Source: Bacteroidaceae bacterium (GTDB lineage: Bacteria; Bacteroidota; Bacteroidia; Bacteroidales; Bacteroidaceae). From it: DNA of 15,248 nucleotides. The notes below the pieces were generated by a model. The model ran no database searches. It was not told where the DNA came from and was given only the letters and a program-made list of their open reading frames with translations. Shown piece by piece: positions 1-10,795 of the stretch (the stretch's first letter is position 1; every line of letters starts with the position of its first letter). The stretch spans positions 1 through 15,248 of the forward strand of contig JAFZKR010000077.1 of the NCBI GenBank assembly GCA_017551845.1. The letters are read 5' to 3'. The translations under genes were made by a program, and so were the position numbers.

Positions 1-265
1 ATATTATAGCCCCCGTCCAAGGAAAGTGTAGGAATTGTGTCAGAAATTGTCCAATCCAACCCAAAAATCCTCCTGGAGTAGATAAAGAATTGAGCAGAAA
101 ATCCTTGTCGTATATGAAAAGGGAGTTGTTTTCAATTCTGATAAGGATGTATCTGAACTCTATAATCATAAAAAACAGGAGTACAACAGGAAGCAGAATG
201 TCGAATAGTGTTCTCATTCTGTTTATGGCAATTCCGCCTTTCTTCATTGAACCGACAACTCTCAT
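1..265 (-). CDS. Membrane protein, DUF6057-like, N-terminal part (cut by left edge)
   Basis: Reading the minus strand from an ATG at 265 gives 88 codons without a stop before the window edge. The protein starts MRVVGSMKKGG and has a strongly hydrophobic segment at about residues 21-35 (FDILLPVVLLFFMII). A short loop follows (NNSLFIYDKDFLL), then STPGGFLGWIGQFLTQF and a P-W-T-G motif entering a second hydrophobic stretch. The pattern of an aromatic/acidic loop, a PGG, and a W/Y-x-G-x-F-x-T-Q-F motif is what I recall from the Bacteroidetes DUF6057 multi-pass membrane proteins, whose function is unknown. The family name is from memory and less certain than the reading frame. Alternative starts in the same frame are ATG at 247 and 217. 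It is divergent from the beta-galactosidase gene, and a 14-bp palindrome lies 12 bp upstream of its start. Confidence 0.7.
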   Translation of the reverse strand, partial: MRVVGSMKKGGIAINRMRTLFDILLPVVLLFFMIIEFRYILIRIENNSLFIYDKDFLLNSLSTPGGFLGWIGQFLTQFLHFPWTGAII

Positions 266-277
266 ATTGTTATGTGA

Positions 278-4153
<3,876 letters not shown>

Positions 4154-4155
4154 TG

Positions 4156-4194
4156 CAGTATTTATCACGGTTAAAAAACCTTACCTTAATACTG
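4156..4194 (+). other. Imperfect stem-loop between the HD gene and the LptD-like gene
   Basis: CAGTATT (4156-4162) pairs with AATACTG (4188-4194), enclosing a smaller GGTT-AAAA-AACC hairpin (4169-4180) with an internal loop between them. It begins 2 nt after the HD-gene stop. No U-tract follows, so an intrinsic terminator is doubtful; it could be a weak transcript end or mRNA-stabilising structure. Confidence 0.3.
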
Positions 4195-4213
4195 TAATCT
4201 GACCATTTAGCAC

Positions 4214-4222
4214 TATTTTTGC
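4214..4222 (+). promoter_or_regulatory. Bacteroidetes-type -7 box (TATTTTTGC) for the LptD-like gene
   Basis: A perfect TAnnTTTGC match. No convincing -33 TTG is present. Transcription would begin near 4227, so the in-frame TTG at 4219, which lies inside the box, could not be the start; GTG 4243 would be left with a leader of about 16 nt. Confidence 0.5.
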
Positions 4223-4242
4223 ACGATAAACGATATCGAGGC

Positions 4243-7056
4243 GTGTTTGAAAGAATCAAAAGAGTTGTTCCTATCGTGCTTGCCGGACTGTTGCCAGTTT
4301 TCGCAGGTGCCTTAGGCCAGTCTGCAGTTGACAGTTCTTTCGTCGTAATGTCGAGTCCTGCTCTACTGGATTCGGTATACGATCCGGTTGACAGTCTTGG
4401 ACGATATATCTTCAATGACTCTCTTACGGATATCAGGGATGTTTTTTTTGATTCGGTGCTAGCTGACGTTACCGATACAATTCAAGCAATACCCCCCAAA
4501 AAAGATGCTCTGGATGATCCGGTGGCATACGAATCCAATGATTCCATGATATGGACAAGAGGAGGTTACGCCTCTTTATTTGGTGACAGCAAGGTCAATT
4601 ATCAGCAAATAGAACTGACTGCAGCCGTAATCAGGATGCAGGTTGACAGTAGTCTTGTATATGCTGACGGTATTAGGGATACAACTGGCGAGTGGCAAGG
4701 GACACCTGTTTTCAAGGATGGTTCCACTCCTTATGAATCGGCTCACATAAGCTATAATTTCAAAACGGAGAAGGGGTATATAAATGAGATCATCACCCAA
4801 CAGGGAGAAGGCTACATGACAAGTAGTGAGGCGAAAAAAGGACCAGAGGGTGAGTATTACATAAGTGATGGCGTATATACTACTTGTGACCAGCACGATG
4901 ATCCCCATTTTAATCTCAGGATAACTCGTGCTAAGGTGCGTCCCGGAAGAGATGTAGTGTTCGGGCCTGCCTATTTGGAGGTTATGGGTGTGCCGCTACC
5001 CCTTTTTCTTCCGTTTGGTTTTTTTCCCTTCACCGAGGGCGAATATGCCTCTGGTATTATCGTTCCTACATATGGTGATGAGATGGAAAGAGGTTTCTAT
5101 CTTAAGGATGGTGGATACTATTTCGCCTTGTCTGACTATTATGACCTGAAAGTATTAGGAGAGATTTTCACGAAGGGATCTTGGGGGGCATCAGCTGAGA
5201 GTAGGTACAAGTTAAGGTATAAGTTTACCGGTAATCTTTATGTAAGTACTTTGACTACAAAACTTGGTGACAAGGGGCTTCCTGATTATTCTGTCACAAA
5301 AGATTTTAAGTTCAGATGGACTCACAGCCAGGATGCAAAGGCTAATCCTAACAGCAATTTTTCTGCAAGCGTGAATTATGCCACAACAAGTTATGAAAAG
5401 TCTAATTTGACGAGTTTATACAATCCGTCACTTACCTCACAGAGCACACGTACTTCAAGTATCAGCTATTCCAGGTCATTCCCCTCTATTGGGCTCTCAA
5501 TATCGAGTTCCATGAACTTGTCCCAGAATATGCGTGACTCAACACTTGCGGTGAACCTTCCTTCATTAAACATAAATCTGAGTAGGATTTATCCTTTTAA
5601 AAAGAAAAAGGCCGCTGGACAGGAGAAGTGGTACGAAAAAATATCTTTCACATACTCAGGCTCATTGAGTAACAGTATTACGGCCAAGGAGAGTGAATTC
5701 ATGCAGAAAAGTCTGGTCAAGGACTGGCGGAACGGCATGAGGCATTCTATCCCTGTGAGTGCTACATTTCAGATACTTAGGAATATAAATGTTACTCCAT
5801 CGTTCAACTATACATCTCGATGGTATTCATATAAGGTGAACCAGTCATGGGATGAATCGAAACAGGCTGTGAGAAAAGATACTGTGTATGGTTTCAATCG
5901 TGTATATAACTATAGTTTAAGTGTAAGTGCCAATACCAAACTGTATGGTATCTATAAGCCGACAGAGTTGTGGCGCAAACTTTTCGGTGACAGGTTCGTA
6001 ATGGCCCGCCATGTGTTCACGCCAAGTATCAGCTATAATATGTCTCCTGATTTCAGTGCGGCGAGATACGGTTTTTATGACACATACGTATATACTGACC
6101 AGAACGGGGAAGTTCGTACTGTGGAATATTCTCCATATACAGGTTCATTGTATGGAGTGCCGGGAAAGGGTAAATCTGGTAGTCTTTCAGTTAGCGTGGG
6201 GAATAATCTTGAGATGAAGGTCCGTAGCGACAAGGACACTACAGGTATAAAGAAAATCAGTCTGATTGATGAACTGGGGGCATCCATGTCATATAATTTT
6301 GCTGCCAAGACCAAACCATGGAGTAACCTTAATACCAGACTTAGAATTAAGTTTCCCAAACTGAACTATACATTCAGTTTTAATGCCACATGGGCAACGT
6401 ACGCATATGAGTTCAATGATGCAGGGAAGGTGGTGGTGGGTGACCGTACGGAATATTCCTATGGAAGATTTGGCCGTTTTCAGGGAATGAGCCAGAATTT
6501 CTCATATACTTTCAACAACAACACCCTCAACAAATGGCGCGAATCATGGAACAAACTGTTGCATAAAGAGGAAGGAGAGGAGGAGTTGGACGATGAACCC
6601 AATGCTGACCGTTCAATGGTAGGATCGCGGAGCGATAAGACTGGGAACAGTTCAAAGGTTGATGATGACGGTTATCTTGCCTATTCTCTTCCGTGGTCTT
6701 TCTCTATATCGTATGGCATATCCATGCGTGAGGACACTCAGGCAGAGATAAATGTAAAGCGTATGCGCTATCCTTATGGCTTCACTCACAGCATGAACAT
6801 GTCCGGCAATATGAAATTAACAAACAAGTGGAATGTTAATTTCTCTTCGGGCTGGGATTTTACTTATCATGACTTTACTACCACAACTATGAGTGTGACA
6901 CGCGATCTTCACTGCTTCAACATGTCATGTAGCGTGGTTTTGAAACCATATACATCATATAATTTCACAGTGAGGGCCAATTCTAGTATGCTTGCTGACT
7001 TGCTCAAGGTTAAGAAGCGTTCTAGCTACAACAGCTACGTGAACTGGCCCGATTGA
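4243..7056 (+). CDS. LptD-like outer-membrane LPS-assembly protein
   Basis: LptD is the outer-membrane beta-barrel that inserts lipopolysaccharide into the outer leaflet. From GTG 4243 the product is 937 aa with a signal peptide (ERIKRVVPIVLAGLLPVFAG). An Asp/Ser-rich linker follows, then an OstA/LptA-like periplasmic beta-jellyroll at roughly residues 100-260 (YEAAHISYNF-type repeats, GEYYISDGVYTTC, FGPAYLEVMGVPLPLFLPFG). The rest is a long series of alternating amphipathic strands rich in Tyr, Ser, Asn and Trp, typical of a large barrel. An acidic low-complexity stretch (about 774-810) probably forms an external loop. Bacteroidetes carry such divergent LptD-type proteins, often called putative OstA/LptD. 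No ATG precedes the signal peptide: TTG 4219 (945 aa) or GTG 4243 must serve, and I prefer GTG because of the promoter box at 4214. AsnA follows 29 nt downstream. Function by homology is likely, not certain. Confidence 0.88.
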   Translation: MFERIKRVVPIVLAGLLPVFAGALGQSAVDSSFVVMSSPALLDSVYDPVDSLGRYIFNDSLTDIRDVFFDSVLADVTDTIQAIPPKKDALDDPVAYESNDSMIWTRGGYASLFGDSKVNYQQIELTAAVIRMQVDSSLVYADGIRDTTGEWQGTPVFKDGSTPYESAHISYNFKTEKGYINEIITQQGEGYMTSSEAKKGPEGEYYISDGVYTTCDQHDDPHFNLRITRAKVRPGRDVVFGPAYLEVMGVPLPLFLPFGFFPFTEGEYASGIIVPTYGDEMERGFYLKDGGYYFALSDYYDLKVLGEIFTKGSWGASAESRYKLRYKFTGNLYVSTLTTKLGDKGLPDYSVTKDFKFRWTHSQDAKANPNSNFSASVNYATTSYEKSNLTSLYNPSLTSQSTRTSSISYSRSFPSIGLSISSSMNLSQNMRDSTLAVNLPSLNINLSRIYPFKKKKAAGQEKWYEKISFTYSGSLSNSITAKESEFMQKSLVKDWRNGMRHSIPVSATFQILRNINVTPSFNYTSRWYSYKVNQSWDESKQAVRKDTVYGFNRVYNYSLSVSANTKLYGIYKPTELWRKLFGDRFVMARHVFTPSISYNMSPDFSAARYGFYDTYVYTDQNGEVRTVEYSPYTGSLYGVPGKGKSGSLSVSVGNNLEMKVRSDKDTTGIKKISLIDELGASMSYNFAAKTKPWSNLNTRLRIKFPKLNYTFSFNATWATYAYEFNDAGKVVVGDRTEYSYGRFGRFQGMSQNFSYTFNNNTLNKWRESWNKLLHKEEGEEELDDEPNADRSMVGSRSDKTGNSSKVDDDGYLAYSLPWSFSISYGISMREDTQAEINVKRMRYPYGFTHSMNMSGNMKLTNKWNVNFSSGWDFTYHDFTTTTMSVTRDLHCFNMSCSVVLKPYTSYNFTVRANSSMLADLLKVKKRSSYNSYVNWPD

Positions 7057-7085
7057 CAACAACAAGAACTAACGTAAAGAAAACT

Positions 7086-8123
7086 ATGAGTTACCTGATT
7101 ATTCCTAAGGATTACAAACCTCTCATGTCAATGCGACAGACGGAGCAGGGTATAAAACTTATCAAGGATTTTTTTCAGCAAAACCTATCGACCGGTCTTC
7201 AGCTCAGGCGTGTCACGGCACCTCTATTTGTGCTCAAAGGAATGGGAATAAATGATGACCTGAACGGAGTGGAACGTGCCGTAACTTTTCCCATAAAGGA
7301 TTTGAATGATGCATCGGCGGAGGTGGTGCACTCGCTTGCCAAATGGAAACGTCTCACATTGGCTGATTATGAGGTTAAACCCGGATATGGTATTTATACT
7401 GACATGAATGCCATCAGGGCGGATGAGAGTCTGGGAAACCTTCATTCCATATACGTTGACCAATGGGACTGGGAACGCACTATAACTGCAGAGGACCGCA
7501 ATATCGGTTTCCTGAAGCGGATTGTGCGCAGGATTTATTCGGCCATGCTCAGAACGGAATATCTGATTAATGAAACATATCCCCAATTGGAACCATTTTT
7601 GGCACGCGAAGTGTTTTTCATTCATGCAGAGGAGTTGAGGCAACTTTATCCTGACAAGACCCCAAAGGAACGTGAGGATGTCATAACGCGTGAACACGGA
7701 ACTGTCTTCATAATGGGCATAGGTAGCCCTCTTACCGATGGCCAACCTCACGATCTCCGGGCTCCTGACTATGATGACTGGAGTACTCTTAACGAAGATG
7801 GCTATATAGGTCTGAACGGTGACCTGTTAGTTTGGAACCCAATACTTCAGCGTGCTATGGAACTCTCTTCAATGGGAATACGGGTTGATCGGGATTCAAT
7901 GCTCCGACAGCTCGACCTTTGCGGACAGCAGCAGCGTAGGGAGCTATATTTCCATAAAAAACTTTTGGCAGGGGAATTGCCTCTCAGTATAGGTGGAGGA
8001 ATTGGCCAGTCGCGTCTATGCATGCTCTTTCTTCAGAAAGCACATATAGGAGAAATACAAGCCAGTATTTGGCCAGAGGATATGCGTGCTGAATGTGCTA
8101 AAGCGGGAATAATGCTTATTTAA
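7086..8123 (+). CDS. asnA: Aspartate-ammonia ligase (AsnA-type asparagine synthetase)
   Basis: Makes asparagine from aspartate, ammonia and ATP (to AMP and PPi) in the cytoplasm; unlike AsnB it uses free ammonia. The 345-aa protein beginning MSYLIIPKDYKPL has the normal AsnA length and matches the family throughout. It shows RRVTAPLFVLKGMGINDDLNG (shown from R41) early on, then VHSLAKWKR (81-89), the GYGIYTDMNAIR region (100-111), YVDQWDWE (123-130), and the C-terminal GGGIGQSR (303-310), which belongs to the class II aminoacyl-tRNA-synthetase-like ATP site. I start at ATG 7086; the upstream TTG 7053 overlaps the preceding stop and adds residues not found in the family. It lies 29 nt after the LptD-like gene and 32 nt before ung, so all three are probably co-transcribed. 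No regulator binding site is visible. Confidence 0.97.
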   Translation: MSYLIIPKDYKPLMSMRQTEQGIKLIKDFFQQNLSTGLQLRRVTAPLFVLKGMGINDDLNGVERAVTFPIKDLNDASAEVVHSLAKWKRLTLADYEVKPGYGIYTDMNAIRADESLGNLHSIYVDQWDWERTITAEDRNIGFLKRIVRRIYSAMLRTEYLINETYPQLEPFLAREVFFIHAEELRQLYPDKTPKEREDVITREHGTVFIMGIGSPLTDGQPHDLRAPDYDDWSTLNEDGYIGLNGDLLVWNPILQRAMELSSMGIRVDRDSMLRQLDLCGQQQRRELYFHKKLLAGELPLSIGGGIGQSRLCMLFLQKAHIGEIQASIWPEDMRAECAKAGIMLI

Positions 8124-8155
8124 TTGAGAACTTGTTAATTTGTTTTTTAAATAGA

Positions 8156-8818
8156 ATGGAGGTCAGGATAGATAGCAGTTGGAAAGAGCATCTACAGACA
8201 GAGTTTGACAAGCCTTACTTTAAGGAGTTGACAGATTATGTCAGGAGGGAGTATGCCTGTGGCCCGGTCTATCCTCCTGGACGATTGATATTCAATGCTT
8301 TTGACTTGTGTCCTTTTGATAAGGTTAAGGTGGTGATAATAGGGCAGGATCCGTACCATGAACCGGGACAGGCTCACGGACTTTGTTTCTCTGTTAATGA
8401 AGGCGTGGCATTTCCACCTTCACTGCGTAATATATTCAAGGAGATCTGCGATGATTTGGGAAAACCTGTTCCTGTGTCCGGAGATCTTACCCGGTGGGCA
8501 AAACAAGGTGTCCTTTTGCTCAACGCAACTTTGACGGTGAGGGCAGGACAGGCTGGATCTCATCAGGGAAAAGGATGGGAGACATTCACAGATGCTGTGA
8601 TACGTGAATTGAACAACAAGATGGATGGGTTGGTTTTCATCCTTTGGGGAGGCTATGCAAAGAGGAAATGTGCAATGATAGACCGCAACAAGCATCTGGT
8701 GCTGAGCTCAGCACATCCGTCACCTTTGTCGGCATACAACGGTTTTTTTGGCAATCACCACTTCAGCCAGACCAATGAATGGCTAGTGAATCATGGCAAA
8801 ACACCTATTGAATGGTAG
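8156..8818 (+). CDS. ung: Uracil-DNA glycosylase, family 1
   Basis: Excises uracil from DNA as the first step of base-excision repair. From ATG 8156 the protein is 220 aa, the usual length. It carries all family-1 signatures: the water-activating motif GQDPYH (Q64, D65, H68), the stacking Phe in GLCFSV (F78), FPPSLRNIF, the uracil-recognising Asn in LLNATLTV (N123), and the DNA-intercalation loop HPSPLSA with catalytic H187. The TTG at 8132 in the same frame would add eight residues foreign to the family, so I reject it. It is the last gene of the run lptD-like, asnA, ung, and ends 24 bp before the convergent Na/Pi transporter gene. No strong terminator separates the two. Confidence 0.98.
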   Translation: MEVRIDSSWKEHLQTEFDKPYFKELTDYVRREYACGPVYPPGRLIFNAFDLCPFDKVKVVIIGQDPYHEPGQAHGLCFSVNEGVAFPPSLRNIFKEICDDLGKPVPVSGDLTRWAKQGVLLLNATLTVRAGQAGSHQGKGWETFTDAVIRELNNKMDGLVFILWGGYAKRKCAMIDRNKHLVLSSAHPSPLSAYNGFFGNHHFSQTNEWLVNHGKTPIEW

Positions 8819-8842
8819 TTAACGTTTCCTATTTCACTGTGA

Positions 8843-10600
8843 TTATGCAGTGGCATGTTTTGGCCTTGAGAGACGTGCTTCGGAAATGTTGATCATGAAA
8901 TCACCTATGCGTTCAAGTTCGCACACCAGATCCAGATAGTAGACTCCGCAGATGTAATCATAATCAGTCTTTTCGCTGTCGGCAACATGTTTCTCACGCA
9001 ACTCGTTGCGTAATTCGTTGATTGCTTGTTCGGCCTGCTGCGCATTCGTAATACTGTCCACATGAGGTTTCTTTACATTCTCTATCATGACTTTATAGGC
9101 ATTGTCAACAAGATCCAGCATGTGGTTGATATTGGATAGCATGGTTTTGTCAAAGGTCTTGTTATTATTCTCTTTACGTGCAAGAAGCCGTGCAATAGCC
9201 TCACCTGAATCACCGAGGCTCTCCATCTCACTTACAATCTTGAGCATGGATTTTACGCGGATATTTGCCTCATCGGATATCTCGTCGCGGCATACCTTGT
9301 TGAGATAATCGGCTATTTCATATTCCACACGGTCAGTAATTTCCTCGTATTTGACCAGTTTTCCTTTCAGAGTTTCAAGTTTCTCTTTGTCAGTTTCATT
9401 AATGGCCTGTCTTGCGTAGTCGAAACCCTTGTAGCAGATTTGAGCGAAATGCTCAATTTCACGGTCAGCCTGATCAAGGGAGAGTTCTGCGGTATGGAGC
9501 AGTCCGCCGGATATGTAGAGAAGCCTATGCTGTTCCTTCTCTTCTTCCTTGGAGGGAACCATTTTAATAACAACCTTTTCTATAATGGGAATGAACCATA
9601 CCAATAAAAGTGTAGTTATGATATTGAAAAGAGTGTGTACAATAGCAACCGCGTAAGGGAGACTGCCTTCAAGCTGGGCTTTCAATGTTGCATCGGCTGG
9701 ATCCTGGGAACCCAGAAGACTGAAATCGGCTAGGCATGGATTCGGAAATCCGAAAGACTCGACAATTATACCGTTCAGTTTTATGTAGGGGTTGAAGAGG
9801 GCAATCACGATGACAGAACCGACGAGATTGAAAAGTAGATGAGCTCGAGCGGTGCGTTTGGCCGATTCATTGGCTACTGTGGCAGCTAGATTGGAAGTTA
9901 TGGTGGTTCCAATGTTCTCACCGAGTACCATGGCGACAGCTAGATTGAAAGGAAGGGCACCTACAGCAAGTAACAGCATGGTGATGCTTGTCGTGGCTGC
10001 GGAAGACTGGAGCATTAGGGTCATGATGGCACCTATCACAATGAAGATAAGAACTGAGAAGTAACCAAAACCGGTAAGCGGTGTAAGCAGATTCCTGACG
10101 CCATCACTTGAAAGCAATGGGAAGGAGGTATCCTTAAGCATGGAAAGACCAAGGAACAACAAGGCGAATCCCATTAGAAATTCGCCAAGACTTTTTAGTT
10201 TTTCACGTTTGCGTGTAAAGAAAATGAAAGCCAGGAACATCATGGGAACAGCTATAGCTCCGAGACTGAACGCGCCATCGAAAGATACTGCGAATAGCCA
10301 TGCTGTAACGGTGGTGCCGACATTGGCGCCCATGATAACACCGATGGCGTTGTAGAGTGACATCAGTCCTGCATTGACGAAACTCACCAACATAAGCGTG
10401 GTGGCTGTCGACGACTGGACTAATACTGTAACTACGAAACCTGTAAATAAACATCTGGGAATACTGGATGTCATTCTCGAAATGAACGACCTTAGGGATT
10501 GGCCTGCGAATTTTTGTAGTCCTGCGCTCATGAGCGACATTCCGTAGAGGAACATTCCGAGGCAGCCTAACATTTTCAGGAGCTGAACAATGGTCTGCAT
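8843..10600 (-). CDS. Na+/phosphate cotransporter family protein with C-terminal PhoU-like domain
   Basis: The 585-aa inner-membrane protein has two inverted halves, each with the Na/Pi (SLC34/NptA) signatures: VLVQSSTATT (Q62-S63-S64) followed by GANVGTT (91-97), and LMLQSSAATT (Q198-S199-S200) followed by GENIGTT (227-233). The QSS motifs line the substrate and sodium sites in this family. About eight or nine hydrophobic segments fill residues 1-345. Residues about 355-585 are a soluble helical PhoU-like domain with two three-helix bundles, including ESLGDSGEAIARLL and a final CELERIGDFMINISE, consistent with metal-binding E/D-rich PhoU helices. Such fusions are common in Bacteroidetes and are expected to import phosphate with sodium, although some relatives have other roles (YjbB exports phosphate). 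A promoter matching TTTA-N19-TATTTTTG lies upstream. It is convergent with ung. Confidence 0.95.
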   Translation of the reverse strand: MQTIVQLLKMLGCLGMFLYGMSLMSAGLQKFAGQSLRSFISRMTSSIPRCLFTGFVVTVLVQSSTATTLMLVSFVNAGLMSLYNAIGVIMGANVGTTVTAWLFAVSFDGAFSLGAIAVPMMFLAFIFFTRKREKLKSLGEFLMGFALLFLGLSMLKDTSFPLLSSDGVRNLLTPLTGFGYFSVLIFIVIGAIMTLMLQSSAATTSITMLLLAVGALPFNLAVAMVLGENIGTTITSNLAATVANESAKRTARAHLLFNLVGSVIVIALFNPYIKLNGIIVESFGFPNPCLADFSLLGSQDPADATLKAQLEGSLPYAVAIVHTLFNIITTLLLVWFIPIIEKVVIKMVPSKEEEKEQHRLLYISGGLLHTAELSLDQADREIEHFAQICYKGFDYARQAINETDKEKLETLKGKLVKYEEITDRVEYEIADYLNKVCRDEISDEANIRVKSMLKIVSEMESLGDSGEAIARLLARKENNNKTFDKTMLSNINHMLDLVDNAYKVMIENVKKPHVDSITNAQQAEQAINELRNELREKHVADSEKTDYDYICGVYYLDLVCELERIGDFMINISEARLSRPKHATA

Positions 10601-10637
10601 CTTTATAACCGTAAAAACAAATCTTTAAAACTCGGTT

Positions 10638-10668
10638 CAAAAATACAAAAAAACAGTTGCTTTTTAAA
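10638..10668 (-). promoter_or_regulatory. Promoter for the Na/Pi cotransporter gene
   Basis: On the minus strand TATTTTTG (10645-10638) matches TAnnTTTG exactly, and TTTA (10668-10665) sits 19 nt upstream at the place of the -33 TTTG. Transcription would begin near 10632, leaving a leader of about 32 nt before ATG 10600. Confidence 0.5.
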
Positions 10669-10760
10669 GTGAAATCACTGATGTTTTTTTAAAATGAAGA
10701 GAAGTTTACAAGTTAGGGACGAGCTGTTGAACCTAAACGCTTTTTTATTACATTTTACAC

Positions 10761-10769
10761 TATCTTTGC
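10761..10769 (+). promoter_or_regulatory. Bacteroidetes-type -7 box (TATCTTTGC) for the CotH gene
   Basis: A perfect TAnnTTTGC element lies 27 bp before the chosen CotH ATG. A -33 TTG is not evident. The box lies downstream of the in-frame ATG 10694, which argues that the longer reading frame is not used. The rest of the gap 10601-10760 is AT-rich and shows only the divergent promoter. Confidence 0.5.
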
Positions 10770-10795
10770 AAACACAACAAAAACATGTTAGAAGA

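Noticed and set aside
7224..7751. 175-codon minus-strand open frame inside asnA
   Set aside because: It lies wholly antisense to a well-conserved enzyme gene and its protein resembles no family; a shadow of the asnA codon pattern.
8835..8852. CACTG/CAGTG hairpin at the convergent ends of ung and the Na/Pi gene as a terminator
   Set aside because: Only five base pairs, an 8-nt loop, no T-tract on either side, and it overlaps the Na/Pi coding end.
10203..10640. 145-codon minus-strand open frame overlapping the start of the Na/Pi gene
   Set aside because: Alternative frame of a clearly coding region; Cys/Arg/His-rich product without domain features, whereas the other frame has QSS and GxNxGTT motifs.
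10694..10795. N-terminal extension of the CotH gene to ATG 10694
   Set aside because: The promoter box at 10761 lies inside it, and the extension would bury the lipoprotein signal peptide 34 residues from the N-terminus.
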